A stretch of 34,086 nt of DNA from contig JAISMG010000008.1 of assembly GCA_031276875.1 (NCBI GenBank), forward strand, positions 1 to 34,086, written 5' to 3'. Below, piece after piece: positions 33,104 to 34,086 of the stretch. Within the stretch, counting starts at the first letter, position 1. Each line of letters opens with the position of its first letter. Both the position numbers and the translations under genes were made by a program. Origin of the DNA: Candidatus Peribacteria bacterium (GTDB lineage: Bacteria; Patescibacteriota; Gracilibacteria; Absconditabacterales; Absconditicoccaceae). Under the pieces are notes generated by a model, which had not been told where the DNA came from, searched no databases, and saw only the letters and a program-made list of their open reading frames with translations.

Positions 33104-33969
33104 TTAGTTAAATGTTTTTACCTGTTGTTCCATTTCCAAAAATCTATCGAAATCACTTTGGTAAAGTTTATCTTGTTTCACGCGATATTTCTCAAATTCT
33201 GATTCAGCTTTTTCTTTGGCGATTTTGGCAGAAATTTTGCCAGCATTTTTCAAAAGTTCTTGGTCATCGGCTTCTAAAAATCTGTCTAAACGGTTTGCCC
33301 AGTCTATCATTGTCATTGGGATGCCTTTTTTCGCCCTATTTTCTGCTAAATCCAAATAAGCATTTACAATCCTTCCGAGGGTTTCTAGTTCGTCTTTGGT
33401 GAGGTAATTTTTTGCGATAGCCACATCCGTTTTGATAATTTTTCCCTCTGGTGCATTTTCCCAGTTCATCAATCCCATATGGTCTTTCTCAGCATTTGCT
33501 CTCTGATAAATAAGTTCTGAGGCGGTGTGTTGATATACTGCTCGATGAAGCTTATTCATTGCTGTTGCGAAAATTTACCGTTTTCCATTCTTTTTTTATC
33601 GAGTACGTAGCCTTTTTTGGCGAAAGCTTTCAAGACATTGGTTGCTCGTCTCCTAAAATGTACTGCTTGCACGGAGTTGACGCGATACCCAATAGAAATA
33701 ATCATATCAAGATTGTAAAATTCAGTAGTTCTTTTTACTTGTCTCTCTCCTTCATTTTGAACTATTTCCAAAATGGAAACAGTTGCTTCTTTGTCCAATT
33801 CTCCTTCTTCAAAGATATTGGTAATATGCTTGGAAATAGCGGGAACTTGTACATCAAAGAGTTTTGCCAGCATTTTTTGACTCGTCCGCAAATCCCCATC
33901 CTGAAAAACAATGTCAATCGTTTCTCCTTTGTGTTCACTGACGAATGCAAGGAATTGGATAGTGTTACA
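33104..33969 (-). pseudogene. RhuM-family gene, broken
   Basis: Two frames together cover most of a RhuM (virulence/Fic-like accessory) protein. The N-terminal part reads DGDLRTSQKMLAKLFDVQVPAISKHI and RTTEFYNLDMIISIGYRVNS, typical of the family's DNA-binding-like domain. The second, from ATG 33559, reads NKLHRAVYQHTASELIYQRANAEK and GKIIKTDVAIAKNYLTKDELETLGRIV. Between them about 45-50 codons that normally carry the ERKFYQKI-type helix are absent and the frame shifts, so TGA at 33556 (Gly) leads the first frame into nonsense. Upstream the frame is closed by TAG at 33970 with no start codon. It is therefore probably a pseudogene, although translation of the second part alone is possible. Confidence 0.75.
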
Positions 33970-34086
33970 CTACTGTCCAAACAAAAAATTTTGAAGACAG
34001 GAACAATTAAGCTTATATCCTAACTATTCCTCTATTTACGAGGTAAGGGATACTACTACTGTTCATCACGCAGTCATTCTGAACAA
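33970..34086. other. Window edge, no gene seen
   Basis: The last 117 bases contain no supportable reading frame, RNA or clear promoter on either strand. They may hold the lost 5' part of the rhuM-like gene. Confidence 0.4.

Noticed and set aside
1-34086. CRISPR array
   Set aside because: No regularly spaced direct repeats with unique spacers were seen; the 38-bp repeat has only two copies and belongs to the tRNA-Lys duplication.

Overview
The window reads as chromosomal DNA from a bacterium that uses genetic code 25, in which UGA encodes glycine. Among bacteria this is known from Absconditabacteria (SR1) and Gracilibacteria (BD1-5/GN02) of the candidate phyla radiation. In at least a dozen recognisable proteins, in-frame TGA falls where the family has an invariant glycine: the first Gly of the GGQ motif of release factor 1, the Walker A loop of the second ATPase domain of ClpB, the CPGCG motif of a 2-oxoacid:ferredoxin oxidoreductase, and the last Gly of a Nudix box. 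All the genes called here end in TAA or TAG. I therefore joined open frames across TGA, which changes most gene boundaries, and I recovered two genes that TGA hides completely under the standard code (19261-19518 and 29627-29863). The DNA is AT-rich, genes are short and closely spaced, and starts lack an obvious Shine-Dalgarno sequence. I cannot choose between the two phyla.

Layout, left to right. 1-340 is the 3' end of a transposase. 463-1765 (+) holds a small anchored protein and a free-standing alanyl-tRNA editing protein. 1749-5437 (-) is a four-gene run beginning with a thioredoxin-CcdA fusion and ending with a large helicase-like protein. 5819-8857 (+) is a close-packed group: coiled-coil protein, DMT-type transporter, membrane protein and class 3 lipase. 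8873-12193 (-) holds a secreted protein, a nitroreductase, an anchored coiled-coil protein and secY. 12441-14850 (+) has a site-2-type protease, an unknown gene and prfA. 15095-17755 (-) is clpB. 17889-18885 (-) has two lipoproteins. 18974-19233 is a MITE-like element. 19261-21828 (-) has a small membrane protein and korB/korA. 21829-22400 holds transposon debris, followed by an unknown gene. 23346-24042 has peptide deformylase and tRNA-Ser, diverging from overlapping promoters. 24222-25304 (+) is a LysM-CHAP wall hydrolase. 25404-28551 (-) has a truncated gatB and three envelope genes. 29028-30172 has a Nudix hydrolase, a GIY-YIG protein and tRNA-Lys with two decayed tandem copies. 30187-33011 (-) carries two ribosomal operons (rplS-rplY-rpmB; rpsL-rpsG plus two small unknown basic genes). 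A broken rhuM-like gene lies at the right edge.

The strongest patterns not covered by ordinary annotation are these. A palindromic repeat beginning GTAGGGAC appears three times at clpB: twice in frame inside the coding sequence and once as its terminator. tRNA-Lys and its promoter are tandemly duplicated, with a GC palindrome in place of the anticodon arm. Nearly every promoter I can pick has the same form, TTGnnn, 16 bp, then TAnnnT/A. Several candidate promoters also settle which start codon is right.

Functionally this is a small-genome cell with core translation and secretion (S7, S12, L19, L25, L28, RF1, SecY, PDF), proteostasis (ClpB, S2P-type protease), anaerobic 2-oxoacid:ferredoxin chemistry and an extracytoplasmic thiol relay. 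It also has many secreted, lipidated or membrane-anchored proteins, which would fit a cell-attached lifestyle; that last point is inference.
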